DNA of 16,410 nt from contig DATAEG010000109.1 in assembly GCA_036258135.1 (NCBI GenBank), positions 1 to 16,410 of the forward strand, in the 5' to 3' direction. This document shows, in pieces, positions 6,995 through 13,510 of the stretch (position 1 is its first letter; every line of letters begins with the position of its first letter). Below the pieces are notes generated by a model, which saw only the letters and a list, made by a program, of their open reading frames with translations, ran no database searches and was not told the origin of the DNA. The translations under genes and the position numbers were made by a program. This stretch comes from DATAEG01 sp036258135. Its GTDB lineage: Bacteria; Actinomycetota; Actinomycetes; Mycobacteriales; Jatrophihabitantaceae.

Positions 6995-7466
6995 CTAGGA
7001 ACGCGGACCGACGCCCGGGATCGTGGACAGGTCGGTGAGCAGTAGATCGCGGTCTTCGTCCTCCGCGATGTCCGTGGCGGCCTCATAGGCCTGATCCGTC
7101 CAGGCCTGGGCCGCGTCCCGGTCCCCGGCCACCGCTGCCGCCCGGGCCAGCGCCTCATAGGCGAACCCGAGGTCCCAGTCGCCGATGCCGTTGTCCTGGC
7201 AGATCTGAAGGCAGCGCCGGGCGTGGTGCAACGCCGGCTCGGCGCGGCCGAGGACGGAGTAGACCCGCGACATCTGCCACTCGCTCCGGGCGAAGTTCGC
7301 CGGCGTGCCCACCTGACGCCAGTGGTACGCGGACGCGTTTGCCGACAGCAGCATCAGGTCGTCCTCATCGACCGTGCGGCTCTCCTTCTCGATAAGTCGA
7401 GGTCTGGTTGAACAGCTCGATACCGAGCGCGCGGTGGTCGACGGCAGAGTTCGTGGTGCTGCCCAT
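6995..7466 (-). pseudogene. TPR-like cytoplasmic protein gene, broken by a frameshift
   Basis: The intact family is about 150 residues in actinobacteria, small helical proteins with tetratricopeptide-like repeats and no established function. Here the N-terminal piece reads MGSTTNSAVDHRALGIELFNQT from ATG 7466 and then runs into a stop, while the remainder (IEKESRTVDEDDLMLL, then SANASAYHWRQVGT, GEPAL-type VLGRAEPALHHARRCLQIC and the acidic tail IAEDEDRDLLLTDL) continues in another frame to the stop at 6995. The total of 472 bases is one more than a multiple of three; loss of two bases, or gain of one, near 7391-7405 explains it. A good AAGGA (complement of 7477-7481) lies 10 bases before ATG 7466, and ATG 7484 is an in-frame alternative. 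A shorter 119-residue product from the ATG at 7354 is possible but has no visible ribosome site. A sequencing error is an alternative explanation. Confidence 0.7.
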
Positions 7467-7545
7467 GGGGGTTGCTTCCTTCATGTGCTCGAGTCGGTGC
7501 ATCTCCGGCGGGGGACGCTAGCCGACCATCGCATTGCGGACGGCA

Positions 7546-7629
7546 CAGCCCGAGCCGGTCATAGTGCCGCAGCGCCCGCGTCGTCGTACCGGCCCGGCGG
7601 GACAGCGCCCCGATCGTCAGGTCGGACAT
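7546..7629 (-). pseudogene. Truncated MerR-family regulator (helix-turn-helix only)
   Basis: From ATG 7629 the frame reads MSDLTIGALSRRAGTTTRAL, then RHYDRLGL, a textbook N-terminal MerR helix-turn-helix (recognition helix TTTRALRHYDRLGL). After this the match stops: the expected wing (GYRxYxxxD) and the long dimerisation helix and effector domain are missing, and the following residues (CRPQCDGRLASP and on) look unrelated while the frame drifts into the TPR-like gene and closes near 7354. A full member would be 110-250 residues. The simplest reading is an internal deletion joining the start of the MerR gene to the front of the TPR-like gene. A start at 7638 would add three residues. A MerR-type promoter lies immediately upstream and looks intact. 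Confidence 0.65.
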
Positions 7630-7636
7630 GGACGCC

Positions 7637-7667
7637 AACGTAGGCCCTTGACGCGCGTCAACGTCAA
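7637..7667 (-). promoter_or_regulatory. MerR-type promoter with 19-bp spacer and palindromic operator
   Basis: On the minus strand a -35 TTGACG (complement of 7662-7667) and a -10 TACGTT (complement of 7637-7642) are separated by exactly 19 bp, the over-long spacer typical of MerR-controlled promoters. The spacer contains a perfect 14-bp palindrome, TTGACGCGCGTCAA, at 7648-7661. The -10 is 8 bases upstream of the ATG at 7629, so the message would be leaderless or nearly so. The -35 overlaps the stop codon of the GNAT gene. The boxes and spacing are read directly; activity is inferred. Confidence 0.65.
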
Positions 7668-8689
7668 ACCTTCAGGTCGCCCTGGTACTCCAGGAAGGTG
7701 GCCACCGGTCGGTAGCCGAGTTGCTCGTTGACGCTGATCATCCACGAGTTCTGGCGGGCGTTCCACGTGTTCATCGAGCGGTCGAGGCCCGGGATGGCCT
7801 CTTGCGCCGCCAGATGGTTGCGGGCCTTGAGCGCGAGGCCGAGCCGGTGACCGCGGTGCTCGCGCAGCACTAACGTGCCCCACTGGTAGGCCTGCCGGGG
7901 GTCGTGCTCTGAGCTCGGCACCACGAGCTGGGTGTGCCCGACGATGCCACCGTCGGGCGCCAGGGCGATGGTGGTGAAGACGCGCCGGTCCTGAGCCGCG
8001 GACAGCGCCTCGCCGTCACGCAGCCGCTTCACGTCGTATTGCTCCGGCTCGAAGTCGAGGTCTCCGATCGGCGCCTCGGTGGACAGCAGCGGGATGAGCG
8101 CGGCGTACTGCTCGGCGTACCCCTTCGGGCAGGCGCCCTCCCAGTTCTCCAGGCGGTAGCCGTTCCGGTGCGCGCCGGTGCTCTCCAGCAGCCGGTGGAG
8201 CAGCTCGGTCGGGATCGGCAGTTGGAGACGGCGCCGCACTTCCTCGTTACGGAAGGACAGACCGAGGGATTCGGCGAACGGGACGCCAGGGGGCGCGGGC
8301 GTCCCCTCGTAAGGTCCGACGATCCCCGCGATGACGCTGGTGCGACCCTCCGCGACCGCCGCGTCCCGCAGTCGGCGGAACAGCGCCGTGCCGATGCCCT
8401 CGCGCCGGCGATCGGGGCTGACCTGGATGTCGATGTCGCACAATGTGAGGTTCTCGCGGGTGGGCAGCTCCAGCCATCCGGTCCCGACCACCGTGCCGCC
8501 GTCCTCGGCCACGAGAAGGATCGTCCGGCGCGGCACATTCTCGTCACGCAGCGACAGGCAGAACTCGCCCAACGACCAGTAAACCGGGTCGTCCTGATCG
8601 TGGCGCATGGTCGACTCGGTCGACGCGTGCCACTCAGCGAGGGCCGCGTCGTCGAAGATGTCGACGGTCCGGATGTCCACAGCGAGCAC
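7664..8689 (-). CDS. Tandem-domain GNAT N-acetyltransferase
   Basis: A 341-residue cytoplasmic protein with two GNAT folds, which transfer an acetyl group from acetyl-CoA to an amine. The first domain (about 1-155) carries the acetyl-CoA loop RRREGIGTAL at 95-104; the second (about 175-341) carries REHRGHRLGLALK at 277-289 followed by the NTWNARQNSWMISVNEQLGY segment typical of the C-terminal domain in such double proteins. This layout is shared with mycothiol synthase (MshD) and with many actinobacterial proteins annotated only as GNAT; the similarity here is not enough to call MshD, so the substrate stays unknown. The start is GTG 8689, with a second GTG at 8680 also possible, and no Shine-Dalgarno is seen. 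It lies 42 bp after citrate synthase in the same direction and may be read from it. The MerR-type promoter overlaps its stop codon. Confidence 0.88.
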   Translation of the reverse strand: MLAVDIRTVDIFDDAALAEWHASTESTMRHDQDDPVYWSLGEFCLSLRDENVPRRTILLVAEDGGTVVGTGWLELPTRENLTLCDIDIQVSPDRRREGIGTALFRRLRDAAVAEGRTSVIAGIVGPYEGTPAPPGVPFAESLGLSFRNEEVRRRLQLPIPTELLHRLLESTGAHRNGYRLENWEGACPKGYAEQYAALIPLLSTEAPIGDLDFEPEQYDVKRLRDGEALSAAQDRRVFTTIALAPDGGIVGHTQLVVPSSEHDPRQAYQWGTLVLREHRGHRLGLALKARNHLAAQEAIPGLDRSMNTWNARQNSWMISVNEQLGYRPVATFLEYQGDLKV

Positions 8690-8731
8690 GGTAGAGACAA
8701 GGTCGACCCGAGGCCACCGACTTTCAGTGCT

Positions 8732-10033
8732 TCAGCCCTGGGACTTCCTAGGCCGTGCCTCCATCGGCTCGTAGTCCCGTGCGGTGGCGCCGACGTAGAG
8801 CTGCCGAGGACGGCCGATCTTGGTGGTCGGATCCTCGATCATCTCCCGCCACTGCGCGATCCAACCGGGCAGCCGTCCCAGCGCGAAGAGCACGGTGAAC
8901 ATCGGCGTCGGGAACCCCATCGCCTTGTAGATCAGCCCGGTGTAAAAGTCCACGTTGGGGTAGAGCTTGCGTTCGACGAAGTAGTCGTCGGCCAGCGCGA
9001 TCTCCTCCAGTCGCATGGCGATGTCGAGCAACGGGTCACTGACCTTCATGCGCTCGAGGACGTCGGCCGCGGTCTTCTTCACGATAGCCGCGCGTGGGTC
9101 GTAGTTCTTGTACACGCGATGCCCGAAGCCCATCAGCTTCACGCCGCGTTCCTTCTTCTTGACCCGCTCGACGAACCCGTCCACGTCGTCGTCCGACTGG
9201 TGGATCCGCTTGAGCATCTCCAGCACGGCCTGGTTGGCGCCGCCGTGCAACGGGCCGAACAGCGCGTTCACGCCCGCGGACACCGAAGCGAACAGGTTGG
9301 CGTTCGCGGATCCGACCAGCCGCACCGTGGATGTGGAGCAGTTCTGCTCATGATCTGCGTGCAGGACGAACAGCATGTCCAGCGCCTTGGCCACAACCGG
9401 GTCGACCTCGAACTCGACCGACGGGACGCCGAAGGTCATCCGCAGGAAGTTGGGGACGTACTCGAGCCGGTTGTCCGGGTACAGGAACGGCTGCCCGACG
9501 GACTTCTTGTGGGCGTACGAGGCGATCGTCGGCAGCTTGGCCAGCAGCCGGATCGTCGACATCTCGACATGGCTGGAGTCGAACGGGTCGAGGCTGTCCT
9601 GATAGAAGGTCGAGATCGCGCTCACCCCGGAGGACAACACGGCCATCGGGTGCGCCTGGCGCGGGAACGCCTCGAAGAACCGGCGCATCTCCTCGTGCAG
9701 CAGGGTGTGGTTGCAGATCGCGTCGGTGAACGTGGCCAGCTGCTCAGCGGTCGGCAGCTCGCCGTAGATCAGCAGATAGGACGTCTCGAGGAACGTCGAC
9801 TTCTCGGCTAACTGCTCTATGGGATAGCCGCGGTACCGCAGGATGCCCTTATCGCCGTCGATGAACGTGATCGCCGACTTGCACGAGGCCGTGTTCATGA
9901 AGCCGACGTCGAGGGCGACCCGCCCGGTCGTCTTCAGCAAGGCCGAGACGTCAACGCTCGACGGCTCCTCCGTGCCGTCCACCGCTTCCAGTTGGAGCTG
10001 GCCGCCGGGGTACTCCAGCGTGTAGTCGCCCAT
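8732..10033 (-). CDS. gltA: Citrate synthase (type II, hexameric class)
   Basis: Condenses acetyl-CoA with oxaloacetate to citrate, the entry step of the TCA cycle, in the cytoplasm. The product is 433 residues from ATG 10033, the usual size for bacterial type II enzymes. The catalytic triad is visible: His263 in FGPLHGGANQ, His305 in MGFGHRVYKN and Asp362 in YPNVDFYTG, at almost the same positions as in the E. coli enzyme. The segment LHADHEQNCSTSTVR (225-239) and the N-terminal GKTGFLDPG-like region (VALDVGFMNTASC, followed by YRGYPIEQLA) are also typical. Two ATGs are in frame. The Shine-Dalgarno GGAGG ends only 2 bases before ATG 10039 but 8 bases before ATG 10033, so 10033 is chosen. It is divergent from paaI across a 127-bp gap. 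Confidence 0.97.
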   Translation of the reverse strand: MGDYTLEYPGGQLQLEAVDGTEEPSSVDVSALLKTTGRVALDVGFMNTASCKSAITFIDGDKGILRYRGYPIEQLAEKSTFLETSYLLIYGELPTAEQLATFTDAICNHTLLHEEMRRFFEAFPRQAHPMAVLSSGVSAISTFYQDSLDPFDSSHVEMSTIRLLAKLPTIASYAHKKSVGQPFLYPDNRLEYVPNFLRMTFGVPSVEFEVDPVVAKALDMLFVLHADHEQNCSTSTVRLVGSANANLFASVSAGVNALFGPLHGGANQAVLEMLKRIHQSDDDVDGFVERVKKKERGVKLMGFGHRVYKNYDPRAAIVKKTAADVLERMKVSDPLLDIAMRLEEIALADDYFVERKLYPNVDFYTGLIYKAMGFPTPMFTVLFALGRLPGWIAQWREMIEDPTTKIGRPRQLYVGATARDYEPMEARPRKSQG

Positions 10034-10160
10034 GCCCATAGCCTCCGTGGTCGAGCCGGGCGAAGGGTCACGTTCGTCCGGACTGACGAGGTGCCGACGG
10101 CGACCACCGGATCGCGGGGGACGCCGAGGTCCAGACTACTTCGGCCCGCGGGCACGCCCT
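10034..10160. promoter_or_regulatory. Divergent intergenic region between citrate synthase and paaI
   Basis: This 127-bp gap must hold both promoters if paaI starts at 10161. The only clear element is the citrate synthase ribosome site GGAGG (complement of 10042-10046). I see no convincing -35/-10 pair for either gene and no PaaR-like palindrome that I can recognise. Confidence 0.35.
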
Positions 10161-10610
10161 ATGGTCAAATGCGTGGAAGGCTTCGACGCTGACGCCCAGC
10201 AGACCGCCGAGGCCAGCGCCGCGGCCATGCTGAGCGGGGACGAGGCCTCCCGGGCCGCCGGCGTGCGGCTGGTGCGAGTCGCGCCGGGCCGGGCGGAGAT
10301 GGCGATGACGGTGACGGCGCAGATGGTGAACGGGCACCGCATCGCGCATGGCGGCTACGTCTTTCTGGTCGCCGACACCGCCTTCGCGGTGGCCTGCAAC
10401 TCCTACGGTGCCGTCACGGTCGCAGCCGGATGCGACATCGACTTCGTGGCGGCGGTCCACGAGGGCGACGAGCTGACGGCCACGGCGGTGGAGCGGACCC
10501 GATTCGGGCGCAACGGGTTGTACGACGTCGCGGTCCGCCGGGCCGACGGGACCGTCGTGGCCGAGATGCGCGGGCGCAGCCGAACCTTGAGAAGGGCCGA
10601 CGATGCGTGA
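10161..10610 (+). CDS. paaI: PaaI-type hotdog acyl-CoA thioesterase
   Basis: A 149-residue single hotdog-fold thioesterase that hydrolyses ring-hydroxylated phenylacetyl-CoA or related thioesters, freeing CoA when the phenylacetate pathway stalls. Seen in the protein: APGRAEMAMTVTAQMVNGH, then IAHGGYVFLVADTAFAVACNS, where the HGG turn and Asp on the central helix are the family's active-site elements, and GCDIDFVAAVHEGDELTATAVE, then RTGRNGLYDV-like RFGRNGLYDVAVR. The start is uncertain: ATG 10161 gives a normal N-terminus, GTG 10173 is also in frame, and neither has a Shine-Dalgarno, so a leaderless message is possible. The open frame extends back to 10032 but overlaps the citrate synthase leader. 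It overlaps paaK by 8 bp, so the two are translated as a unit. Confidence 0.9.
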   Translation: MVKCVEGFDADAQQTAEASAAAMLSGDEASRAAGVRLVRVAPGRAEMAMTVTAQMVNGHRIAHGGYVFLVADTAFAVACNSYGAVTVAAGCDIDFVAAVHEGDELTATAVERTRFGRNGLYDVAVRRADGTVVAEMRGRSRTLRRADDA

Positions 10611-11910
10611 CCTGAGTCCCAAGCCGGGTGACCTGGAACCGATCGAGACGGCATCCCAGGACGAACTTCAGGCGCTGCAAATGGAACGGTTGCGCTGGAC
10701 GCTCCGGCACGCCTACGAGAACGTCCCGCACTACCGGGCGAGCTTTGATGCCGCCGGCGTGGGTCCGGACGACTGCCGCGAGCTGTCCGACCTGGCCCGG
10801 TTCCCGTTCACAACCAAGCATGATCTGCGCGAGAACTACCCGTTCGGCATGTTTGCGGTGCCGCGCGAGCAGGTCGTCCGGGTGCACGCGTCGTCTGGGA
10901 CGACGGGACGGCCCACCGTCGTCGGCTACACGCGCGGGGACATCGACACCTGGTCAGCGGTGATGGCGCGGTCCATTCGAGCCGCCGGTGGGCGGGCCGG
11001 CGACATCGTGCACGTGGCCTACGGCTACGGGCTGTTCACCGGCGGGCTGGGCGCGCATTACGGCGCCGAGGCACTGGGCTGCACGGTGGTGCCGGTGTCC
11101 GGCGGTATGACCGCGCGCCAGGTGATGCTCATCCAGGACTTCCGGCCCGACGTCATCATGGTCACGCCGTCTTACATGCTCGCCATTCTCGACGAGATGG
11201 AGAAGCTGGGCGTCGACCCGCGCGCGACCTCGTTGAAGGTTGGCATCTTCGGCGCCGAGCCGTGGACGGGGGACATGCGGGCTGAGATCGAGCAGCGCCT
11301 CGATATGCACGCGGTCGACATCTACGGACTGTCCGAAGTCATGGGTCCCGGGGTGGCCAACGAGTGCGTCGAGACCAAGGACGGCCTGCACATCTGGGAG
11401 GACCACTTCTACCCGGAGGTCATTGATCCGGGTACTGGGGAGACGCTGCCGGACGGGGAGATTGGCGAGCTGGTGTTCACCTCGCTGACCAAGCAAGCCA
11501 TGCCGGTAATTCGCTACCGCACGCGGGACCTGACCCGGCTCCTGCCGGGCACGGCCCGCACGATGCGCCGGATGGAGAAGATCACCGGCCGGACCGACGA
11601 CATGATCATCTTGCGCGGGGTGAACCTGTTCCCGACGCAGATCGAAGAACTGATCCTGCACGTGCCTGCGCTCGCGCCGCACTTCCTCTGCGTCCTCGAC
11701 ACCGCGGACCGGCTGGACACGCTGACCGTCCGGGTCGAGCGCCGTCCGGACGCCTCCGACGCCGACGGCGCCGCCGCGGGAATCGAGCTCGGCCGGCTGG
11801 TGAAGGAGCGCATCGGCGTCACCGTGGACGTTGACGTCGTCCCGCCCGACGGCGTGGAGCGCTCGATGGGCAAGGCCCGCCGGTTGCTCGACCAGCGCAC
11901 CCGTCTGTAG
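10603..11910 (+). CDS. paaK: Phenylacetate--CoA ligase
   Basis: Activates phenylacetate with ATP and CoA to phenylacetyl-CoA, the first committed step of aerobic phenylacetate breakdown; cytoplasmic. The 435-residue length is normal for PaaK. ANL-family motifs are in order: the phosphate loop HASSGTTGRPTVVGY at 95-109, GIFGAEPW at 214-221, YGLSEVMGPGVANEC at 241-255, YRTRDLTRL at 305-313, the hinge GRTDDMIILRGVNLFPTQIE at 329-348, and the C-terminal catalytic lysine region SMGKARRL with Lys424. The start ATG 10603 overlaps the paaI stop (ATGCGTGA) with a weak AAGGG site upstream. No other paa genes are visible nearby, so the pair may be a stand-alone arylacetate activation unit; the enzyme may also act on related aryl acids. 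It converges on the patatin gene with a 3-bp gap. Confidence 0.95.
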   Translation: MRDLSPKPGDLEPIETASQDELQALQMERLRWTLRHAYENVPHYRASFDAAGVGPDDCRELSDLARFPFTTKHDLRENYPFGMFAVPREQVVRVHASSGTTGRPTVVGYTRGDIDTWSAVMARSIRAAGGRAGDIVHVAYGYGLFTGGLGAHYGAEALGCTVVPVSGGMTARQVMLIQDFRPDVIMVTPSYMLAILDEMEKLGVDPRATSLKVGIFGAEPWTGDMRAEIEQRLDMHAVDIYGLSEVMGPGVANECVETKDGLHIWEDHFYPEVIDPGTGETLPDGEIGELVFTSLTKQAMPVIRYRTRDLTRLLPGTARTMRRMEKITGRTDDMIILRGVNLFPTQIEELILHVPALAPHFLCVLDTADRLDTLTVRVERRPDASDADGAAAGIELGRLVKERIGVTVDVDVVPPDGVERSMGKARRLLDQRTRL

Positions 11911-11913
11911 GTA

Positions 11914-12945
11914 TTAGGCGGCGTGGACCGCGTTCCACTCCGCGAGGAACACCTGGGCGGCGGCGCAGCCGTTGTCGTAGAGCTTCTGCTGGGTCGCCCG
12001 GTCGATGTGGAAGTCAGTGGCCTGCACCCGCATGGTGTCCACCCAGACGGTGCGGCTGGCCACGCCGTCGTCGTCCAGGGCGTAGCGGTTCCACTCGCCG
12101 AGCGCGGTGCGGGCAATGGCGACGAGCTCATGGACATCGCCGAACACTTCCTTGTCGGGAGCCTTCTCGGGCGGCTGGCTGGAGAGCTTCACCCCGAACG
12201 TCGGCCAGCGCGGCTTCTTGCCGTCGGACCGGTTGAACACGGTGATCGGGAAGTTCTGGAGCATGCCCCCGTCGACCCAGGTGCACTTGCCCTGCGGCGT
12301 CTTCTGGTGGAACGGCTGGAAGAAGAACGGGATGGACATCGACGCCCGCACCGCGTCAACCACCGGGAAGGCGTCGATGGCCGCGATCTCCTGCTCCAGG
12401 GTGGCCTCCTGGCCCTGGGGAAGGGTGTACGCGGGGACGTCCCAGGGCAGCCGGACCAGGCACTGCCGGGTCAGGTCTGAGGTGTGCACGACCAGTCGGT
12501 AGCGCTGCTGCGGCGGAAGGCTGGACTCCGGGTCGTCAGTGATCTTCAGGTCGCCGAACGTGCGGATGCCGAGCGGGTCGAACTTGCTGTGCAGCCACTT
12601 GTCGAGGTAGCCCGTGCCGTACAGGCCCTGGCTGAAAACCAGGTCGGTGGCCAGCCCGAACGGGCCGAGGTGCCGTCCGATGAAGCTCCGGTCCATGAAC
12701 TTGTCGTAATGCAGCTCGTTCATGTCCGCCTGGAGTTGGGTGAGCGGCACGCCGCGGGTCTGGTACGCGGCCACCAGCGCGGCCACGATGGCACCCGCCG
12801 ACGTCCCACCGACGCGCGGGAAGACGTAGCCGGCGTCGCTCAGAGTGATGACCGCGCCGGCTAGGCCGAGGCCCTTGACCCCGCCGCCTTCCATCACGAG
12901 GTCCGCGCCGCACTCCATCGCGCGCTGTTCCAGGGTCTTCGCCAT
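11914..12945 (-). CDS. Patatin-like phospholipase
   Basis: A 343-residue serine acyl hydrolase expected to cleave fatty acids from phospholipids or other lipid esters. It has the full patatin signature: oxyanion-hole loop MEGGGVKGLGLAGAV at 18-32, nucleophile elbow GGTSAG with Ser49, and the dyad Asp225 in WVDGGMLQNFPI. No signal peptide or membrane segment is present, so it appears cytoplasmic or peripherally bound. Start choice: ATG 12954 is in frame, but the GGAG lies directly against it and 9 bases before ATG 12945, so 12945 is preferred. The gene stands alone between paaK (convergent) and a divergent GNAT gene. Bacterial members include both housekeeping lipases and secreted toxins; without a secretion partner in view the substrate and purpose remain open. 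Confidence 0.92.
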   Translation of the reverse strand: MAKTLEQRAMECGADLVMEGGGVKGLGLAGAVITLSDAGYVFPRVGGTSAGAIVAALVAAYQTRGVPLTQLQADMNELHYDKFMDRSFIGRHLGPFGLATDLVFSQGLYGTGYLDKWLHSKFDPLGIRTFGDLKITDDPESSLPPQQRYRLVVHTSDLTRQCLVRLPWDVPAYTLPQGQEATLEQEIAAIDAFPVVDAVRASMSIPFFFQPFHQKTPQGKCTWVDGGMLQNFPITVFNRSDGKKPRWPTFGVKLSSQPPEKAPDKEVFGDVHELVAIARTALGEWNRYALDDDGVASRTVWVDTMRVQATDFHIDRATQQKLYDNGCAAAQVFLAEWNAVHAA

Positions 12946-13053
12946 GAGGCTCATCTCCAGCCTAGTCCGGCCGGCGCCCCGGGGCGGCCGGCGTCGTCAC
13001 CGGAATGGAGGCGCGCACCCCCTGGCCTGATACACGACGTACCGTCGGCGTTT
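12946..13053. other. Short divergent intergenic gap
   Basis: 108 bp between the patatin gene and the GNAT gene. It contains the patatin ribosome site (GGAG, complement of 12955-12958) and a GC-rich stretch. No clear promoter, operator or terminator was recognised. Confidence 0.4.
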
Positions 13054-13500
13054 GTGACCGTCCACATCCGTCTCGCCCAAGTCGCCGACGCTTCGGCCGT
13101 CGCCACGCTCGTCCAGCGGGCGTACGACCACTACGTGCCGCGCATCGGCGCACGGCCGCGGCCCATGGACGCGGACTACCCGGCGCTGATCGCCGCCGGA
13201 CAGGCCTGGGTGGCCGTCGACCCCGACATCGTCGGCGTCATCGTGCTGGACCACCACGCCGATCACCTCCAGATCGACAACGTGGCGGTGGCCCCGAAAC
13301 GGCAGGGGAGTGGAGTCGGTGCTGCGCTGCTCGACTTCGCCGAGGACCGTGCCCGCGCACGGGGCGTCCCCGAGCTGCGCCTGTTCACCCACGCGCTGAT
13401 GACCGAAAACCAGGCCTTCTACGCCCGCCGCGGCTACGTGCAGACCGCTCGGACGGTCGACGATGGTTTCGACCGGGTCTTCTTCGCCAAACGGCTCTGA
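13054..13500 (+). CDS. Single-domain GNAT N-acetyltransferase
   Basis: A 148-residue cytoplasmic acetyltransferase using acetyl-CoA. It shows the N-terminal IRLAQVADASAVATLVQRAY helix, the core strand IDNVAVAP followed by the acetyl-CoA loop KRQGSGVGAALLDFAE at 87-102, and the C-terminal MTENQAFYARRGY motif typical of the RimI-like branch. The substrate cannot be predicted. Translation starts at GTG 13054 with no ribosome site, and the few bases before it suggest a leaderless or short-leader message. It is divergent from the patatin gene and converges on the ABC permease gene with a 10-bp gap. It shows no close similarity to the tandem GNAT at 7664-8689 beyond the shared fold. Confidence 0.9.
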   Translation: MTVHIRLAQVADASAVATLVQRAYDHYVPRIGARPRPMDADYPALIAAGQAWVAVDPDIVGVIVLDHHADHLQIDNVAVAPKRQGSGVGAALLDFAEDRARARGVPELRLFTHALMTENQAFYARRGYVQTARTVDDGFDRVFFAKRL

Positions 13501-13510
13501 GGAGGCGCGT

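Noticed and set aside
7664..8689. Assignment of the tandem GNAT as mycothiol synthase (MshD)
   Set aside because: Two-domain layout and size are compatible, but I could not see MshD-specific residues, so only the generic call is kept.
7934..9811. A 625-codon plus-strand open frame
   Set aside because: It is antisense to the tandem GNAT and citrate synthase genes. Its composition is the Arg/His/Val/Asp-rich pattern of a GC-rich shadow frame, with no domain.
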